From: Micavibrio sp964400125
GTDB taxonomy: Bacteria > Pseudomonadota > Alphaproteobacteria > Micavibrionales > Micavibrionaceae
Reading direction: 5' to 3'
DNA: 64,000 nt
Assembly: GCA_964400125.1 (NCBI GenBank)
Contig: CAYNSR010000001.1
Location: 174,896-238,895 of the forward strand
Of this stretch, positions 51,988 to 61,768 are shown in pieces. The notes beneath the pieces are model-generated. The model was given only the letters and a program-made list of their open reading frames with translations, ran no database searches and was not told the DNA's origin. A program made the translations under genes and the position numbers. How positions within the stretch are numbered: the stretch's first letter is position 1; the number at the start of each line of letters is the position of its first letter.

Positions 51988-54126
51988 CTATTTGTTGATA
52001 TCAACGGCCGTCGCCAGAGACTGGAGGGTTGTAATGCCTTCCAGCACCTTCAGAATGCCATCGTCCTTCATTGTTTTAAAGCCCTTTTCGTATGCAAGTT
52101 TTCGTAACTCAGCCTTGCTTCCGTTTCTGGAAACAACATCATCGAGATCCTCATCCATAAACAGGATTTCCGCAACCGCAATACGGCCCTTGTAACCCTG
52201 CCCCGCACAGGCATGGCAACCGCCCTGCTTCGCCTCGTAAATCGTTGGCGGATTATCCGGGTCCAGTTTCATAATCCGGCACTCTTCCGCCGTTGCCACA
52301 TGCTCGACGCGGCATTCCTTGCAAACCTTCCGCACCAGACGTTGTGCGAATACGGAAATAATATTTCCGGCCACCATCCCCGGCTTCAGCCCCAGATCCA
52401 GCAAACGCGGAATCGCGCCGAACGAATCATTGGTGTGCAGGGTGGTATAAACCTGGTGTCCGGTCATGGCCGCCTTCAGCGCCATTTCCGCCGTAATCGG
52501 GTCGCGGATCTCCCCCAGAAAGATGATATCCGGGTCCTGACGCATCAGGGCGCGCAAACCGTCGGCGAATTCCAGCACCCCTTCGCGCACCGGAGTCTGG
52601 CGAATCATCGGCAGGGAATATTCCACCGGATCTTCCATGGTCTGAATATTCACCTCAACGGAATTGATTTCATTCAACATCGAATAAAGCGACGTTGATT
52701 TCCCCGAACCGGTCGGACCCGTCACGATGATGATTCCCTCCGGACGGGACTGCGACCGCTTGATCAACTCGCGGTTATGCGAACTGAACCCCAGTTGTTC
52801 CATCGGCACGATCGCGGCACTCTGGTCCAGAACGCGCAGGACGATATTCTCGCCATGCACCGTCGGCAACGACGAAACACGAAAATCCGCCGCCTTGCCG
52901 CCGACATTCAGGCCAAACCGGCCATCCTGCGGGCTGAGCTTGTCCGCGATATTCATGCTCGCCATGATTTTCAGGCGTTGTGAAATCCCGCTCCAGTGCT
53001 GCTTGTGCAAAATTTGCGCGGTGTAAAGGACGCCATCCTTGCGATAGCGCAAACGCACGAAGTTTTCTTCCGGCTCGAAGTGAAGATCCGAAACGCCGAT
53101 TTTGACGGCATCGAAAACCAGCGCATTAACCAGCCGGACAATCGGGTGCGAATACGCCTCGTTTTCGCTGAGCGTTGCGACATCCGGGGCCTTCCCCTCC
53201 TCCAGTTCTTTCAAAATGGCGGAAATCGAGCTGGCATAACCATAGGCCGCATCAATCGCTTCGACCAGAATCGACGATGTCGAAACCAGCGGCTTGATCG
53301 TCAGGTTTTTCGGCACATAGCGGCGCAACGCATCCATGGCCATGACATCGAACGGGTCGGCCATGGCCACAAAAATATCTTCCGGCGTAACCGATATCGG
53401 CAAGATTTGGTGCTTGACGGCGATCTGCTTGTCGATCAGGGCCAGAACCTCGCCGTCGAAAATAGTGGTCTTGGGGTCAAAGACCGTAAAGCCTGAACTT
53501 TCCGCAAGGAAACGCGACAATGTGTCTTCATCGATAAAGCCGAGATCGACCATGACCGCCCCCAGCATCTTGCCGGTGACTTTCTTTTCCTGCAACGCGA
53601 CGTTCAACTGGTCGCGGGTAATAATTCCCTTGGCGACAAGGCGGTCACCGATCCGGCCAAGCCCGTCCGCACCTCCCGGCCCGACGGCAGGGCCATCTTG
53701 CGTCGATACTGTTCGCCCGGTGCGAATCGCGACATCGCGCACCGTGCTTCCTGCACCCGGCCCGGTTGTGCGCGGCCCTGTCGTGGTCGTCACACCACCG
53801 CGAATCTCGGACAGGAATCGGGACAGGGTTGCATGACTGACAAAACCCATCTCCACCAGAACGACGCCGAGAGCCTTCCCGGTCGTTTGTTTTTCACTGA
53901 CGGCACGATCCAGTTGACTCTGGGTGATAACCCCTGCGGCGACAAGCTGGTCGCCGATCCGGTTGGCGCGCTCCGTTCCGGCAATCGGCCCCGGAGACGT
54001 CCCCGGCCGGGACTCCGATTCAAGCGCACATCCGGTGATCATGTCCTCGTCGATTACCAGCGCCACGGCCCCGTCGCCGAGGTCGTCCGGTTGCGAAGAT
54101 TTATGATCTTTACTGGTATTATCCAT
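51988..54126 (-). CDS. pilB: PilB/MshE assembly ATPase with two tandem MshEN domains
   Basis: The 712-residue ATPase powers pilus extension. Two MshEN domains lie at residues 56-108 and 158-210, joined by a Thr/Gly-rich linker; each begins RIGD(Q/R)LV and has the second half-motif LG(V/A)V(L/M)V. In MshE this domain binds cyclic di-GMP. A further GspE N-terminal region follows, then Walker A GPTGSGKSTSLYS, Asp box, Walker B DPDIIFLGEIRDP, His box TTLHTND, and the zinc cysteines CKECR and CHAC. First gene of the pilus locus; a 297-base gap separates it from the divergent TerD gene. Confidence 0.92.
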   Translation of the reverse strand: MDNTSKDHKSSQPDDLGDGAVALVIDEDMITGCALESESRPGTSPGPIAGTERANRIGDQLVAAGVITQSQLDRAVSEKQTTGKALGVVLVEMGFVSHATLSRFLSEIRGGVTTTTGPRTTGPGAGSTVRDVAIRTGRTVSTQDGPAVGPGGADGLGRIGDRLVAKGIITRDQLNVALQEKKVTGKMLGAVMVDLGFIDEDTLSRFLAESSGFTVFDPKTTIFDGEVLALIDKQIAVKHQILPISVTPEDIFVAMADPFDVMAMDALRRYVPKNLTIKPLVSTSSILVEAIDAAYGYASSISAILKELEEGKAPDVATLSENEAYSHPIVRLVNALVFDAVKIGVSDLHFEPEENFVRLRYRKDGVLYTAQILHKQHWSGISQRLKIMASMNIADKLSPQDGRFGLNVGGKAADFRVSSLPTVHGENIVLRVLDQSAAIVPMEQLGFSSHNRELIKRSQSRPEGIIIVTGPTGSGKSTSLYSMLNEINSVEVNIQTMEDPVEYSLPMIRQTPVREGVLEFADGLRALMRQDPDIIFLGEIRDPITAEMALKAAMTGHQVYTTLHTNDSFGAIPRLLDLGLKPGMVAGNIISVFAQRLVRKVCKECRVEHVATAEECRIMKLDPDNPPTIYEAKQGGCHACAGQGYKGRIAVAEILFMDEDLDDVVSRNGSKAELRKLAYEKGFKTMKDDGILKVLEGITTLQSLATAVDINK

Positions 54127-54423
54127 TGAACAAGCATCCTAAAACGGGCTTCCCCCGAACGGGGAACTGACGTCAGCCCTATACCCAGAATTAAAGGAAA
54201 AGCTTAAAGAAAACGCTAATATATTATGACAATATTTTGACCTAGCCTTTTGTATTTCCTTTGCTTTTTACACCAACCGCCCCTCAAAAACAATATTTCC
54301 GGCCTGGAACATCAAAAAAACCGGCAAACCTGCCAACAGGTTGCAAATCCTCAGTTTAGTGTTTCACAACGTTATCTTCTCGGTTACCTTTACCCGGTAT
54401 GATGATTTCTTGAGGCAAATTTT
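54127..54423. other. 297-base divergent intergenic region (pilB / TerD-family gene)
   Basis: AT-rich in 54190-54300. A short hairpin (TTCCCC with GGGGAA, 54150-54166) would lie in the pilB leader. No clear -35/-10 pair could be fixed for either direction, and no ORF with a ribosome-binding site was seen. Confidence 0.3.
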
Positions 54424-55158
54424 ATGACCGAAGACAATTCCTCCATCGCATCGCTGACCGAAGCCACCCGTGGCCGGGCCAAATTTTCCGGACACGGCAA
54501 TGCCGTTGGTGCCGCCGGGTTCAAGGTTCTGGCCGATAACCCGGATTGTGAATTCCTATCAAATTCCGGCCAGCAATCCATCATCGACGCCCCTGCGGAA
54601 GGGTTTGGCAAAATCATCGTCGGCGCAGCTTGGGACAACATCGTCACCAAAAATACTGGCCTGCTGAAAAAACTGCTGAAAAAGGCCACGCGGCAGGGAA
54701 TCGATATCGACCTTGGCTGCCTGTATGAAATGCAGGACGGCACACGCGGCTGCATTCAGGCTTTCGGCGACATGTACGGAAAATATGACGCTAACCCGTT
54801 CATAATGCTGTCCGGCGATGAAAAGACCGGCGACGCCTCCGGCAATGACGAACATATCGAAATCAACGGTACCCGTTGGAACGACATAAAACGGCTGTTG
54901 GTCTATGTCTATATTTACCATGGCGAACATGACTGGGCGGCGATCAAACCGCAAATTCAGATCACGATGAAAGACCACAGCCCGATGATCGTCACGCCGG
55001 ACATCCACAACAACGATCTGGATGTTTGCGCGATCGTCATGATTGAAAACGTCAGGGGGCATATCCGGCTGACAAACCATACAGAATATTTCCCCGGTCA
55101 TGCCGAAATGGATCGTGCTTTCGGTTTTGGTCTTGAATGGGCGGACGGTCAGAAATAA
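54424..55158 (+). CDS. TerD-family protein (TerA/TerF-like)
   Basis: The 244-residue protein shows the TerD β-sandwich pattern: IIVGAAWDNI, then DIDLGCLYEMQDGTRGCIQAFG, ML-SGDEKTGDASGNDEHIEIN and LLVYVYIYHGE. The acidic loops bind calcium in known members. TerD proteins are linked to stress, membrane surveillance and phage defence rather than to tellurite alone. The first 60 residues are not TerD-like. A second TerD gene follows after 15 bases. Confidence 0.82.
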   Translation: MTEDNSSIASLTEATRGRAKFSGHGNAVGAAGFKVLADNPDCEFLSNSGQQSIIDAPAEGFGKIIVGAAWDNIVTKNTGLLKKLLKKATRQGIDIDLGCLYEMQDGTRGCIQAFGDMYGKYDANPFIMLSGDEKTGDASGNDEHIEINGTRWNDIKRLLVYVYIYHGEHDWAAIKPQIQITMKDHSPMIVTPDIHNNDLDVCAIVMIENVRGHIRLTNHTEYFPGHAEMDRAFGFGLEWADGQK

Positions 55159-55173
55159 AATCAGGAAAGAAAC

Positions 55174-55824
55174 ATGAGCGAAGATTTCAGCAATTCCGAT
55201 CTCGATATCCCCGATGTGGAACAGCCCGTATACGAAGCCTCGGAAAACCTGCTCCACAAGGGCGACTATATCGATATCCGTAAAAAAATCCCGCAACTGC
55301 AACAGGTCGCCGCCGGGGCCGGGTGGGACCAGAAAATGTTCGAGGAAGAAGCGCTCGACGTCGATCTGAGCTGCTTCGTCCTCAACAGGGAAGACCAGAC
55401 CCGCGACGATGGCGATTTTGTTTTCTACAATAATGAAAACGCCTGTAGCGGCGCCGTCCGCCATCAGGGCGACAGCCGTACCGGGGCCGGAGACGGCGAT
55501 GACGAAATGATAAAGATCGACCTGAACGGCCTGCCCTTCGATGTCATCAAGCTCGTCTTCGTCCTGAGCATCTACGACGCGGCGGAGCGCGACCAGAGCT
55601 TTGAAAAAGTCCGCCAGATGTATTTCCGTATGATGAATATGGATGACGACAACGAAATTTTTCGTATTAATCTGTCAGAGCAGGAATTCGTCGGCCAAAC
55701 CGGAATCAAGATCGGGGAATTGGTGCGCGAAGGCCCAAAATGGTTTTTCAACGCCATTTGCGAACCCGTCCCCGGCGGCCTGGCAAAGGCCGCGACCCAG
55801 TACGGCATCATTGTCGCAAACTAG
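55174..55824 (+). CDS. TerD-family protein
   Basis: The 216-residue protein has ALDVDLSCFVLNREDQTRDD, VFYNN, GDGDDEMIKIDLNGLPFDV and KLVFVLSIYDAAERDQSFEK, followed by FRINLSEQEFVGQTGIKIGE. These match the TerD core, and the acidic cluster that binds calcium is present. It forms a pair with the gene before it. A TerB-like protein is encoded at 1807-2283, but TerC and TerE genes are not seen nearby. Confidence 0.88.
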   Translation: MSEDFSNSDLDIPDVEQPVYEASENLLHKGDYIDIRKKIPQLQQVAAGAGWDQKMFEEEALDVDLSCFVLNREDQTRDDGDFVFYNNENACSGAVRHQGDSRTGAGDGDDEMIKIDLNGLPFDVIKLVFVLSIYDAAERDQSFEKVRQMYFRMMNMDDDNEIFRINLSEQEFVGQTGIKIGELVREGPKWFFNAICEPVPGGLAKAATQYGIIVAN

Positions 55825-55855
55825 GGTTAAGCCTTATCGGTGGAGAATGCGCGCC

Positions 55856-58504
55856 CTACGCCGCCTCCCGTTTTTTTTCGAGCGCCTCTGGCATTCCCCC
55901 ACGAATGGCCGCCTGCGCCGCCGCAAGCCGGGCAATCGGCACACGGAACGGGGAACACGACACATAGTCAAGCCCGACCGCTTCACAAAACGTGATTGAC
56001 GCCGGGTCGCCGCCATGTTCCCCGCAAATGCCGAGTTTCAAATTCTTGCGCGTCGCCCGCCCCTTTTCCGCCGCGATGCGAATCAACTGGCCAACGCCGT
56101 CAATATCCAGCGTCATGAAAGGATCGCGTGGAAATATGCCCTGCCGTACATAGTCCGGCATGAACATGCCGGAATCGTCGCGGCTAAGACCCATCGTCGT
56201 TTGCGTCAGGTCGTTCGTGCCGAAACTGAAAAATGCGGCATCATGGGCAATCTCGTCTGCAACCAGCGCCGCGCGCGGCAATTCAATCATGGTACCGACG
56301 GTATAGGCAACGCTTTTACCCTTTTCCTCGAAAACCGCCTGCGCCGTTTCATCGATCATGTTTTTCAATATCTGCAATTCACGCCGCGTCGCGATCAACG
56401 GAATCATGATTTCCGGCGTTACGGACTCCGCAATCGCGGCTTCGAAAACCGCCCGCGCCTGCATCTCGTAAATTTCCGGATAGGTGATGCCAAGACGACA
56501 ACCGCGATGCCCCAGCATGGGGTTGGATTCGTGCAGTTCCAGCAAGCGTTTGCGCACCTGATCGATACCGATCCCCGCCGCCACGGCAAACCCCTGAATA
56601 TCGTCCTCCCCCTGCGGCAGGAATTCATGCAGCGGCGGATCGAGCAGGCGAACCGTCACCGGCAGCCCCGCCATGATTTGAAACAATTCGACGAAATCAT
56701 CACGCTGCGCCGGAAGTAGCCGGGCCAGCGCATCGCGCCGCGCATGTGAATTGGTGGAAAAAATCATTTCCCGTACGTTTTGAATCCGTGACGGATCAAA
56801 GAACATATGCTCTGTCCGGCACAGCCCGATTCCTTCCGCGCCAAAATTACGCGCCGCACGCGCATCAAGCGCAGTTTCGGCATTGGCCCGCACCTCCATG
56901 CGCCGATATGTATCCGCCCACCCCATGACGGTGCCAAAATCCCCGGACAGGGCGGATTCGACGGTTGCGACCCTGCCCTGCATCACTTCGCCGGTCGATC
57001 CGTCAATGGTGATGATGTCACCTTCGCGGATGACATGATCGCCGACGGACATGGTTTTTTCCCCGGCGTTGATCTGCAATGTCCCGGCCCCGGCAACGCA
57101 AGGGCGCCCCATGCCGCGCGCGACGACGGCGGCGTGGCTGGTCATGCCGCCGCGACTGGTCAAAATGCCTGCGGAGGCATGCATGCCGTGAATGTCTTCC
57201 GGGCTGGTTTCGCGGCGGCACAGGATAATTTTTTCGCCCCGCTTTGCCCGTTCCTCAGCATCGTCGGCGCTAAAGACCGCCATACCGCTGGCCGCCCCCG
57301 GCGATGCGGGCAAGCCCCGGGCAATAATCGTCTTATGCGCCGCCGGGTCCAACGTCGGGTGGAGCAACTGGTCCAGCGATTGAGGATCGATGCGCAATAG
57401 CGCTTCTTCGCGCGTAATCAGTTTTTCTGCCGCCATATCGACGGCAATTTTCAATGCGGCGGCTGTGCTGCGTTTTCCGGTGCGCGTCTGCAACATATAA
57501 AGGGTTCCGCGCTGCACCGTGAATTCGATATCCTGCATGTCGCGATAATGTTTCTCGAGGCTCTCGCGCACGGCGCAAAGCTGCTTGTAGACGCCGGGCA
57601 TGGTGCGTTCCAGATCGGACAGCGGGTTCGGCGTGCGAATGCCCGCGACGACGTCTTCGCCTTGCGCATTGACAAGGTATTCACCGTAAAAATAATTCTC
57701 CCCCGTTGACGGATCGCGGGTGAAAGCAACCCCGGTGGCGCAATCCTGCCCCATATTGCCAAAGACCATCGCCTGAATATTGACAGCTGTACCCCATTCC
57801 GCAGGGATATCGTGAATTTTACGATAGGTCATGGCGCGCGGTGTCATCCATGACCGGAACACCGCCCCAATCGCACCCCAGAGCTGTTCATGAACATCCA
57901 TGGGGAAAGGCTGCCCCAGCGTGTTGAGAACCAGTTCCTTGTAGGCGGCCACAACCGCCTTCAGACTTGCGACCGACAGCGCCGTATCTTCGGTCACATC
58001 GTCGTCGCGTTTCTGTCCATCGAGAATATCTTCAAAATCATGATGCGGAACATCCAAAACGACATCGCCATACATCTGGATAAAGCGGCGATAGGAATCC
58101 CAGGCAAAACGCTCATCCCCCGATGCGGCGGCCAGACCGGCCACAGTCTCGTCGTTCAGGCCCAGATTCAAAACCGTATCCATCATCCCCGGCATCGACG
58201 CCCGCGCCCCGGACCGGACGGATACCAGCAGCGGATTGCGGCTGTCGCCGAAGACCACGCCCAGCGCCCCTTCCACCAGCCCCAGCGCCTCCGTCACTTG
58301 AGCCTTCAGATCCGGCGGGTAGGACTGCCCCTGATTGTAATACCGGGCGCAAACATCGGTGGTGATGGTAAAGCCGGGCGGAACCGGCAGCCCCAGCGCG
58401 GCCATCTCTGCCAAATTGGCCCCCTTGCCGCCGAGCAAATTGCGCAGACCGGCATGACCTTCGGTCTGGCTGCCGCCAAAACTGTAAACCCATTTCGTGC
58501 CCAT
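55856..58504 (-). CDS. ppdK: Pyruvate phosphate dikinase
   Basis: The 882-residue enzyme interconverts pyruvate, ATP and phosphate with phosphoenolpyruvate, AMP and pyrophosphate. Domains: ATP-grasp (LLGGKGANLAEMAALGLPVP, GMMDTVLNLGLND), phosphohistidine swivel (GGMTSHAAVVARGMGRPCVA, catalytic His) and PEP-binding barrel (EGIGLCRTEHMFF, SFGTNDLTQTT, LGICGEHGGDP with the catalytic Cys). ATG 58504 is chosen with GGGGAG upstream; a frame extension to 58534 adds ten residues. Convergent to the TerD pair. Confidence 0.95.
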   Translation of the reverse strand: MGTKWVYSFGGSQTEGHAGLRNLLGGKGANLAEMAALGLPVPPGFTITTDVCARYYNQGQSYPPDLKAQVTEALGLVEGALGVVFGDSRNPLLVSVRSGARASMPGMMDTVLNLGLNDETVAGLAAASGDERFAWDSYRRFIQMYGDVVLDVPHHDFEDILDGQKRDDDVTEDTALSVASLKAVVAAYKELVLNTLGQPFPMDVHEQLWGAIGAVFRSWMTPRAMTYRKIHDIPAEWGTAVNIQAMVFGNMGQDCATGVAFTRDPSTGENYFYGEYLVNAQGEDVVAGIRTPNPLSDLERTMPGVYKQLCAVRESLEKHYRDMQDIEFTVQRGTLYMLQTRTGKRSTAAALKIAVDMAAEKLITREEALLRIDPQSLDQLLHPTLDPAAHKTIIARGLPASPGAASGMAVFSADDAEERAKRGEKIILCRRETSPEDIHGMHASAGILTSRGGMTSHAAVVARGMGRPCVAGAGTLQINAGEKTMSVGDHVIREGDIITIDGSTGEVMQGRVATVESALSGDFGTVMGWADTYRRMEVRANAETALDARAARNFGAEGIGLCRTEHMFFDPSRIQNVREMIFSTNSHARRDALARLLPAQRDDFVELFQIMAGLPVTVRLLDPPLHEFLPQGEDDIQGFAVAAGIGIDQVRKRLLELHESNPMLGHRGCRLGITYPEIYEMQARAVFEAAIAESVTPEIMIPLIATRRELQILKNMIDETAQAVFEEKGKSVAYTVGTMIELPRAALVADEIAHDAAFFSFGTNDLTQTTMGLSRDDSGMFMPDYVRQGIFPRDPFMTLDIDGVGQLIRIAAEKGRATRKNLKLGICGEHGGDPASITFCEAVGLDYVSCSPFRVPIARLAAAQAAIRGGMPEALEKKREAA

Positions 58505-58597
58505 GTTTTGATTCTCCCCTGCCTTATTGTGCAATGCAATGCGAATTCTAGATCAATTTCCGCACAAAGTCGCGGGGCCATGGCGATTTTTCGGGAA

Positions 58598-59143
58598 TCA
58601 GGACACGGAATTTTGTTTTCCGGAGTCTTGAAAATCCTTGAGCATCATCAGGCACAAATCGTCATCCACCGGGTGGCGATCCCCCGGCGTGACGGGGGCG
58701 CAATCATAAACGACACCGAACCCATCAGGCAGATAGCCCATCCGCACATAAAGGCGTTGCGCCGCGCCGTAGCGGCCATGCAACCCGACCGCCAGACCAA
58801 TCATCGTACTCTCGCCCTCACGCGCGGCCTGTTCACAGGCCGCGACCAGCGCCCTGCCCGTTCCATGTTGCCGGTATTCCGGCAGGACAAACAAATCCTG
58901 TATCTCCGGCACCTTCAGGCTGCGAAACGGCTGGTAACGCGACACGCGGTTGAGCATCACATAGCCCACGCCGTGTTTTTCCGCTGTTTGGGCAATAAAA
59001 ATCACCCGCCGCCCGGATTCCTGCTCCTCAAAACAACGGGCAAAATAATCCGCCTCCGGATAACCGCGCGCCCGCGCAAGGCCGTCGAGAAAGGCAAAAT
59101 CATCCTTTTCGGCATGGCGAATGCTGAAATCTGCAAAAAGCAT
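58598..59143 (-). CDS. GNAT-family N-acetyltransferase
   Basis: The 181-residue protein has the GNAT fold: ADFSIRHAEKDDFAFLDGLA at the N-terminus, EIQDLFVLPEYRQHGTGRAL (motif A, acetyl-CoA pyrophosphate loop RQHGTG), and AQRLYVRMGYLPDG (motif B). The substrate is not known. The start is ATG 59143. It follows 94 bases ahead of ppdK on the same strand, but no functional link is apparent. Confidence 0.85.
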   Translation of the reverse strand: MLFADFSIRHAEKDDFAFLDGLARARGYPEADYFARCFEEQESGRRVIFIAQTAEKHGVGYVMLNRVSRYQPFRSLKVPEIQDLFVLPEYRQHGTGRALVAACEQAAREGESTMIGLAVGLHGRYGAAQRLYVRMGYLPDGFGVVYDCAPVTPGDRHPVDDDLCLMMLKDFQDSGKQNSVS

Positions 59144-59228
59144 CACTTTTTATAATCCATTCCTTGTCATCCGCAGCCAGTTTATGACATTATAGGGTGA
59201 ATTTAAATAATAAACGGGGAGGACAACA

Positions 59229-59414
59229 ATGCTGCCGGGATTCATAAAATACATCGAAGACAAAAACAAAAAAACGCAGCAGGAACTCGAGGAATCCTTC
59301 CGGATTCATGCGGAAATCACCCCTCCCGGCGAATACAAAAAACCGGAATCTCCGGCGCAGGACAAAGACCCGGCCCCGGAACGCGGCGGTGTTGTTCATA
59401 CCTTCGATATGTAA
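59229..59414 (+). CDS. Small hydrophilic protein (61 residues)
   Basis: A well-placed ribosome-binding site (GGGGAGGAC) precedes the ATG. The product has a Lys/Glu-rich helix (EDKNKKTQQELEESFRIHAE) and a Pro-rich tail. No family is recognised. It might be a regulatory or structural small protein. Confidence 0.45.
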   Translation: MLPGFIKYIEDKNKKTQQELEESFRIHAEITPPGEYKKPESPAQDKDPAPERGGVVHTFDM

Positions 59415-59574
59415 TTTCAACACCCGCCGCTACACGGCATTGACGCTTTGACTCAGGAAAACCCTGTTCCTGCCACAATTGCATCTTTATCCCTTCCTAC
59501 CCTCTCCATCCCCGGCACAACCCGTCTTACAGGGTCAGGCCGCTTTTTAACCAAGAGAAAGAATGGAGACCATC

Positions 59575-60009
59575 ATGTCTGTTTTTCAATTTCCGCAACG
59601 CCGCCATGTTCTGGGTGTCGCCGCAATGGCCCTGACCATGACCGCCTTTTCTGCCCTTCCGGTGTCAGCCGCCGGGCCAAAAGCCCTCGGCCTCGGTGCA
59701 AACGCGCAAGTCGAAACTAATGTCGAAACCAATATCGAAGCCCGGATGGACAGCGAACGCGCCAATGTCGGAACCTACCACAGGGTAGACCCGACCGTGG
59801 AAATGCAGATGCAGGGCGAAACCGCCGCAGAACCGCAAAGCACCTCCTACTCCGGCACCAGACTCTATAACGAAGCCGAACTGAAGGCCAAAGACGCCAT
59901 CAGAGCCGTCCCGCAGCGCACCGCCCGCGCCGCGATCGACAGCGCCGCTGAATACGGCCCCAACACCATGCACGCCATGAACGGTGCAATGGTCACCTTC
60001 AACGAATAA
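59575..60009 (+). CDS. Small exported protein, unknown
   Basis: The 144-residue product has a signal peptide (VAAMALTMTAFSALPVSAAG) with an Arg-Arg pair ahead of it, though not a full twin-arginine motif. The mature part is hydrophilic and Ala/Thr/Glu-rich with repeats of ETNVETNIEAR. ATG 59575 with GGAG upstream is preferred to ATG 59563. A terminator follows. No family is recognised. Confidence 0.5.
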   Translation: MSVFQFPQRRHVLGVAAMALTMTAFSALPVSAAGPKALGLGANAQVETNVETNIEARMDSERANVGTYHRVDPTVEMQMQGETAAEPQSTSYSGTRLYNEAELKAKDAIRAVPQRTARAAIDSAAEYGPNTMHAMNGAMVTFNE

Positions 60010-60030
60010 GAGAACGTGTTTACACCACGC

Positions 60031-60064
60031 AAAAGCCGGGTTATATGTTAACCCGGCTTTTTTA
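60031..60064 (+). terminator. Terminator before glyS
   Basis: AAAGCCGGGTTA pairs with TAACCCGGCTTT around TATGT, followed by TTTTTATT. It ends 16 bases before the glyS ATG, so glyS must have its promoter inside or downstream of this element, or be expressed by read-through. Confidence 0.85.
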
Positions 60065-60079
60065 TTGAGGAATCTGACC

Positions 60080-61720
60080 ATGAGCACCACCGCAGCGCAG
60101 GAAAAACCCGTGACCGAAGACACCCCGGCCAAAGACATGAAAGACATTGTCGCCCTGTGCAAACGCCGCGGCTTCATTTTCCCGGCCTCGGATATTTATG
60201 GCGGCATCAACGGCTTTTGGGATTACGGCCCGCTGGGCGTGGAACTGAAAAACAACCTGCGCGATCTGTGGTGGAAATCCATGGTCCTGTGCCCGCCCAT
60301 CGGACCGGATGGACAACCCGTGGAAATCGTCGGCCTCGATTCAGCGATCATCCAAAACCCGGAAGTGTGGGTAGCGTCGGGACATGTGGGCGGTTTTTCT
60401 GACCCGATGCGCAAATGCCCCGGATGCGGACACTTTGCCAGAGCCGATCATCTGTGGGACATCCTGCTGACAGAGTCAGAATGGGTCCACTCCCTCTTGC
60501 AGGATTTCACGCCGCACACGGGGGAAATCGACACGCCCCGCCTGATGAACTGGGCCAAAACTAAAGGTAAAAAACTTGCGCCCCATCTTGCACTGGTTAA
60601 AAACCCGGACGTCACCTTATCTGTCCTTGCCACGCGCGTTAACGGCCAACCGGATGCAAAACCGGATATTCAGGAAATCCTGAGATACCTTGCAACGGCG
60701 CAGATGAATGCCACCGGATTGCAGGAACCCTGCCCGCGATGCGGCGCGCCGCTCGAAGCGGAATCAACCTTCAACCTTCTGATGCACACATATCTTGGCG
60801 TTTCTGCGACCGACGACGACAAGGCATATCTGCGTGGTGAAACGGCGCAGGGCATCTTTATCAATTATAAAAATGTTCTCGATTCAACCCGCGTACGCGT
60901 CCCGTTCGGTATTGCACAGGTCGGCAAGGCCTTCCGCAACGAAGTCACGCCGCGCAATTTTATTTTCCGCTCCCGTGAATTCGAACAGATGGAAATGGAA
61001 TTCTTCTGCCACCCGGATGATGCGAATATGTGGTTTGATTTCTGGGTCGAACAGCGCAAAAAATGGTGGGAATCCATCGGCCTGACCAGCAACGATATTC
61101 TGATGCGCGAACATGATAGTGATGAACTGGTGTTCTATTCCAAGCGCACCTTCGACGTCGAATACCGTTTCCCCTTTACCGCCCCGGACTTTGGTGAGTT
61201 GGAAGGCATCGCCTATCGCACCGACTATGACCTGACCCAGCACCAGAAACACTCCAAAACAAAACTGGAATACCGCGATCCAGTCACCAATGAAACCTAT
61301 ATGCCGCACGTTATTGAACCTGCTGCGGGACTGACGCGCGGTGTCCTCGCTTTACTTTGTGAAGCCTACACCCCCGACCCCAACCGCCCGTCCGGCGTCT
61401 ATCTCAACCTGCACCCGGCCCTCGCCCCGAAAAAGGCCGCCATCCTGCCCCTGACGGCCAAGGATCAACATCCGGTCATTGCAACGAAACTCTATATGGA
61501 CCTGCGCAACGAATTCGCCATCGATCTCGACATCAAACAAAATATCGGCAAGCGCTACGCAAGACAGGATGAAATCGGCACCCCCTATTGCTTCACCATC
61601 GACGACCAGACCATCGAAGACCAGACCGTAACGGTGCGCGAACGCAACACGATGAAACAGGAACGCATCGCGATTGCGAGTGTGGCAGGCTATCTGCGCG
61701 AGAACATCAAGGCCGTTTGA
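60080..61720 (+). CDS. glyS: Glycyl-tRNA synthetase, homodimeric type
   Basis: The 546-residue class II synthetase is of the alpha-2 (GlyQS-unrelated, archaeal/eukaryotic-like) type. Seen: CKRRGFIFPASDIYGGINGF, DYGPLGVELKNNL, motif 2 FRNEVTPRNFIFRSREFEQM, motif 3 GLTRGVLALLCEA and the anticodon-binding end. ATG 60080 is the family start. Its last 337 bases (61384-61720) are repeated at 63527-63863. Confidence 0.95.
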   Translation: MSTTAAQEKPVTEDTPAKDMKDIVALCKRRGFIFPASDIYGGINGFWDYGPLGVELKNNLRDLWWKSMVLCPPIGPDGQPVEIVGLDSAIIQNPEVWVASGHVGGFSDPMRKCPGCGHFARADHLWDILLTESEWVHSLLQDFTPHTGEIDTPRLMNWAKTKGKKLAPHLALVKNPDVTLSVLATRVNGQPDAKPDIQEILRYLATAQMNATGLQEPCPRCGAPLEAESTFNLLMHTYLGVSATDDDKAYLRGETAQGIFINYKNVLDSTRVRVPFGIAQVGKAFRNEVTPRNFIFRSREFEQMEMEFFCHPDDANMWFDFWVEQRKKWWESIGLTSNDILMREHDSDELVFYSKRTFDVEYRFPFTAPDFGELEGIAYRTDYDLTQHQKHSKTKLEYRDPVTNETYMPHVIEPAAGLTRGVLALLCEAYTPDPNRPSGVYLNLHPALAPKKAAILPLTAKDQHPVIATKLYMDLRNEFAIDLDIKQNIGKRYARQDEIGTPYCFTIDDQTIEDQTVTVRERNTMKQERIAIASVAGYLRENIKAV

Positions 61721-61768
61721 TCCCGGGCAACAGCGTACAATAAAAATAAAAACGAACGGACAGGGATC

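Noticed and set aside
36794..54126. Type II secretion system instead of a pilus
   Set aside because: PilT and PilU retraction ATPases are present, and GspC, GspG-K style pseudopilin sets are absent; the secretin is of MshL type.
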